Assembly: GCA_002724505.1 (NCBI GenBank)
Contig: PBOV01000135.1
Coordinates: forward strand, 1-6,257
DNA from: Rhodospirillaceae bacterium
GTDB taxonomy: Bacteria > Pseudomonadota > Alphaproteobacteria > MPNO01 > UBA2964
Length of the DNA stretch: 6,257 bases
Reading direction: 5' to 3'
The notes beneath the pieces are model-generated. The model was given only the letters and a program-made list of their open reading frames with translations, was not told where the DNA came from and ran no database searches. Both the position numbers and the translations under genes were made by a program. Shown here one piece after another: positions 5,322 through 6,257 of the stretch. Position 1 is the stretch's first letter, and the number at the start of each line of letters is the position of its first letter.

Positions 5322-6164
5322 ATGGAATTTATAAAATTATCTGAGGCCATCGGTGTTGAGGTGCGAGGCCTAAATATTTCTGAACCGATCGATGCTGTTT
5401 CAGGTTCCGTGCTACGTCGGGAATGGGCCAAGAATAGTATCCTATTGGTTCGAGGTCAGGAACTTACCGAAGATGAGCAATTTGCCTACGCCCGGATTTA
5501 TGGGAAGGTGGCCGCACGGGTAAGCCCACCAGTTGAAAAGCGTTCCTACCGTGCTGACCCCGACAATCCGATGCAGCTCGTCACTAATAAACTCGACAAA
5601 CGGGGGAAGCCGGTTGGGTCGCTGGGCGACGGTGAAATGTGGTTTCATACTGATAAATGTTATGTCGAGAAACCCCACAGGGCGTCGTTTCTTTATGCGG
5701 TTGAAATTCCCCTTTCAGGTGGTCATACGAAATTCGCAAGCCTTTACAACGGCTATGATCGTTTGCCGTTTTCGCTGCGCCAAAAACTGGAAGGCCGCAA
5801 AGTTTTACAAATGTATGATTATACAAAAACAGAGCCCGGTGACCTTGATCAGCCGCTCGAAAATCTATTGCATCATTGGCAGCCGGTATTCGTTACCAAT
5901 CCGGATACTCTTCGCAAGGCGGTTTATATTAGTCGGCTGATGTCTATTCGGATTGAAGGGTATAGTGACGATGAAAGCCGAGCGTTAATTGACGCCGTTG
6001 CAGATATAGTTGAAGCACCCCAAAACATTTATGAACATGTCTGGAAACCTGGTGATATAATTGTTTGGGATAATCTATCTTGTCTTCATGCACGAACCGA
6101 TTGGCCACGCGAGCAAGCCCGTACTTTACGACGGGTAACAATCGAGGGCGAGGCCCTTGCTTAA
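5322..6164 (+). CDS. TauD/TfdA-family Fe(II)/2-oxoglutarate-dependent dioxygenase
   Basis: This is a 280-residue enzyme of usual family length. The N-terminus IGVEVRGLNISEPID (10-24) is the typical opening. H109-T110-D111 is the HxD pair and H256 (SCLHAR) the distal histidine of the iron triad. R267 and R271 in ARTLRRVTI match TauD R266 and R270, which contact 2-oxoglutarate and the substrate acid group. WKPGDIIVWDNLSCLHAR (241-258) is the core strand region. Such enzymes hydroxylate small molecules, often leading to loss of sulfite or cleavage of an ether; the substrate here is unknown. The ATG at 5322 is chosen because the family's conserved start follows directly. The frame extends to a TTG at 5271, without family sequence. 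The ribosome site is weak (AGGGG 13 bases upstream). A second gene with a similar N-terminus follows after 25 bases, suggesting an operon. Confidence 0.92.
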   Translation: MEFIKLSEAIGVEVRGLNISEPIDAVSGSVLRREWAKNSILLVRGQELTEDEQFAYARIYGKVAARVSPPVEKRSYRADPDNPMQLVTNKLDKRGKPVGSLGDGEMWFHTDKCYVEKPHRASFLYAVEIPLSGGHTKFASLYNGYDRLPFSLRQKLEGRKVLQMYDYTKTEPGDLDQPLENLLHHWQPVFVTNPDTLRKAVYISRLMSIRIEGYSDDESRALIDAVADIVEAPQNIYEHVWKPGDIIVWDNLSCLHARTDWPREQARTLRRVTIEGEALA

Positions 6165-6189
6165 GGAACGACCTAAATCTGCGGATTTG

Positions 6190-6257
6190 ATGATAAAACC
6201 TCTTGATGCATCATTGGTTGCAGTAATAACAGGTGTTGACCTATCTAAGCCTTTAGA
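6190..6257 (+). CDS. Second TauD/TfdA-like dioxygenase, N-terminal fragment (cut by right edge)
   Basis: Only 22 codons are visible from the ATG at 6190. They read MIKPLDASLVAVITGVDLSKPL and stay open to the edge. The segment resembles the family opening in which a PL, a variable stretch and GVDLS-PL occur, and it parallels IGVEVRGLNISEPID of the preceding gene. The usual GAEV before this is replaced by VAVI. A TTG directly before the ATG could also start it, and the frame is open further upstream without other good starts. A weak GGA lies 4 bases before the ATG, while AAGGA at 6163-6167 is too far away (22 bases). No catalytic residue is in view, so the family call rests on this short stretch and on position. 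Confidence 0.6.
   Translation, partial: MIKPLDASLVAVITGVDLSKPL

Overview
The window looks like chromosomal DNA of an alphaproteobacterium, probably Rhodospirillales-like or a related environmental or marine lineage. The evidence is the gene order (MotA/TolQ/ExbB-like, OmpA-like, inositol monophosphatase, EF-P, EpmB, EpmA), the sequence flavour of these proteins, and a middling G+C content judged by eye. This assignment is inference from protein similarity, not from a marker gene. There are no tRNA or rRNA genes, no CRISPR array and no insertion sequence. No stretch over 300 bases lacks a gene, and coding density is high.

Left part (1-2903, all minus strand). Read in transcription order from right to left, this holds elongation factor P (efp), a SuhB-type inositol monophosphatase, a secreted OmpA-like protein with a proline-rich linker, and the start of a two-helix MotA/TolQ/ExbB-like inner-membrane protein that runs off the left edge. 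The gaps are 49, 148 and 64 bases. Efp and the phosphatase may share a transcript. The OmpA-like and MotA-like genes look like a functional pair, an inner-membrane channel-type protein with a peptidoglycan-binding partner.

Centre (2995-5227). epmB (lysine 2,3-aminomutase-like radical SAM enzyme, minus strand) and epmA (truncated LysRS-like EF-P lysine ligase, plus strand) are divergently transcribed from a 64-base gap that contains an inverted repeat. With efp next door, the window carries target, beta-lysine synthase and ligase of the EF-P beta-lysylation pathway side by side. EF-P has the modifiable lysine (K33) in a PGKG loop. EpmC, the hydroxylase that completes the modification in E. coli, is not seen here.

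Right part (5242-6257, plus strand). A candidate extended -10 promoter precedes a complete TauD/TfdA-family Fe(II)/2-oxoglutarate dioxygenase. Twenty-five bases later a second gene begins whose N-terminus also looks like this family; it is cut by the right edge. Their substrate cannot be read from the sequence.

Most of the window is conserved and explainable. The points most worth a second look are the OmpA-like domain without the usual peptidoglycan-binding Asp, its pairing with the MotA-like protein, the dyad between epmB and epmA, and the tandem dioxygenases next to the EF-P modification genes.
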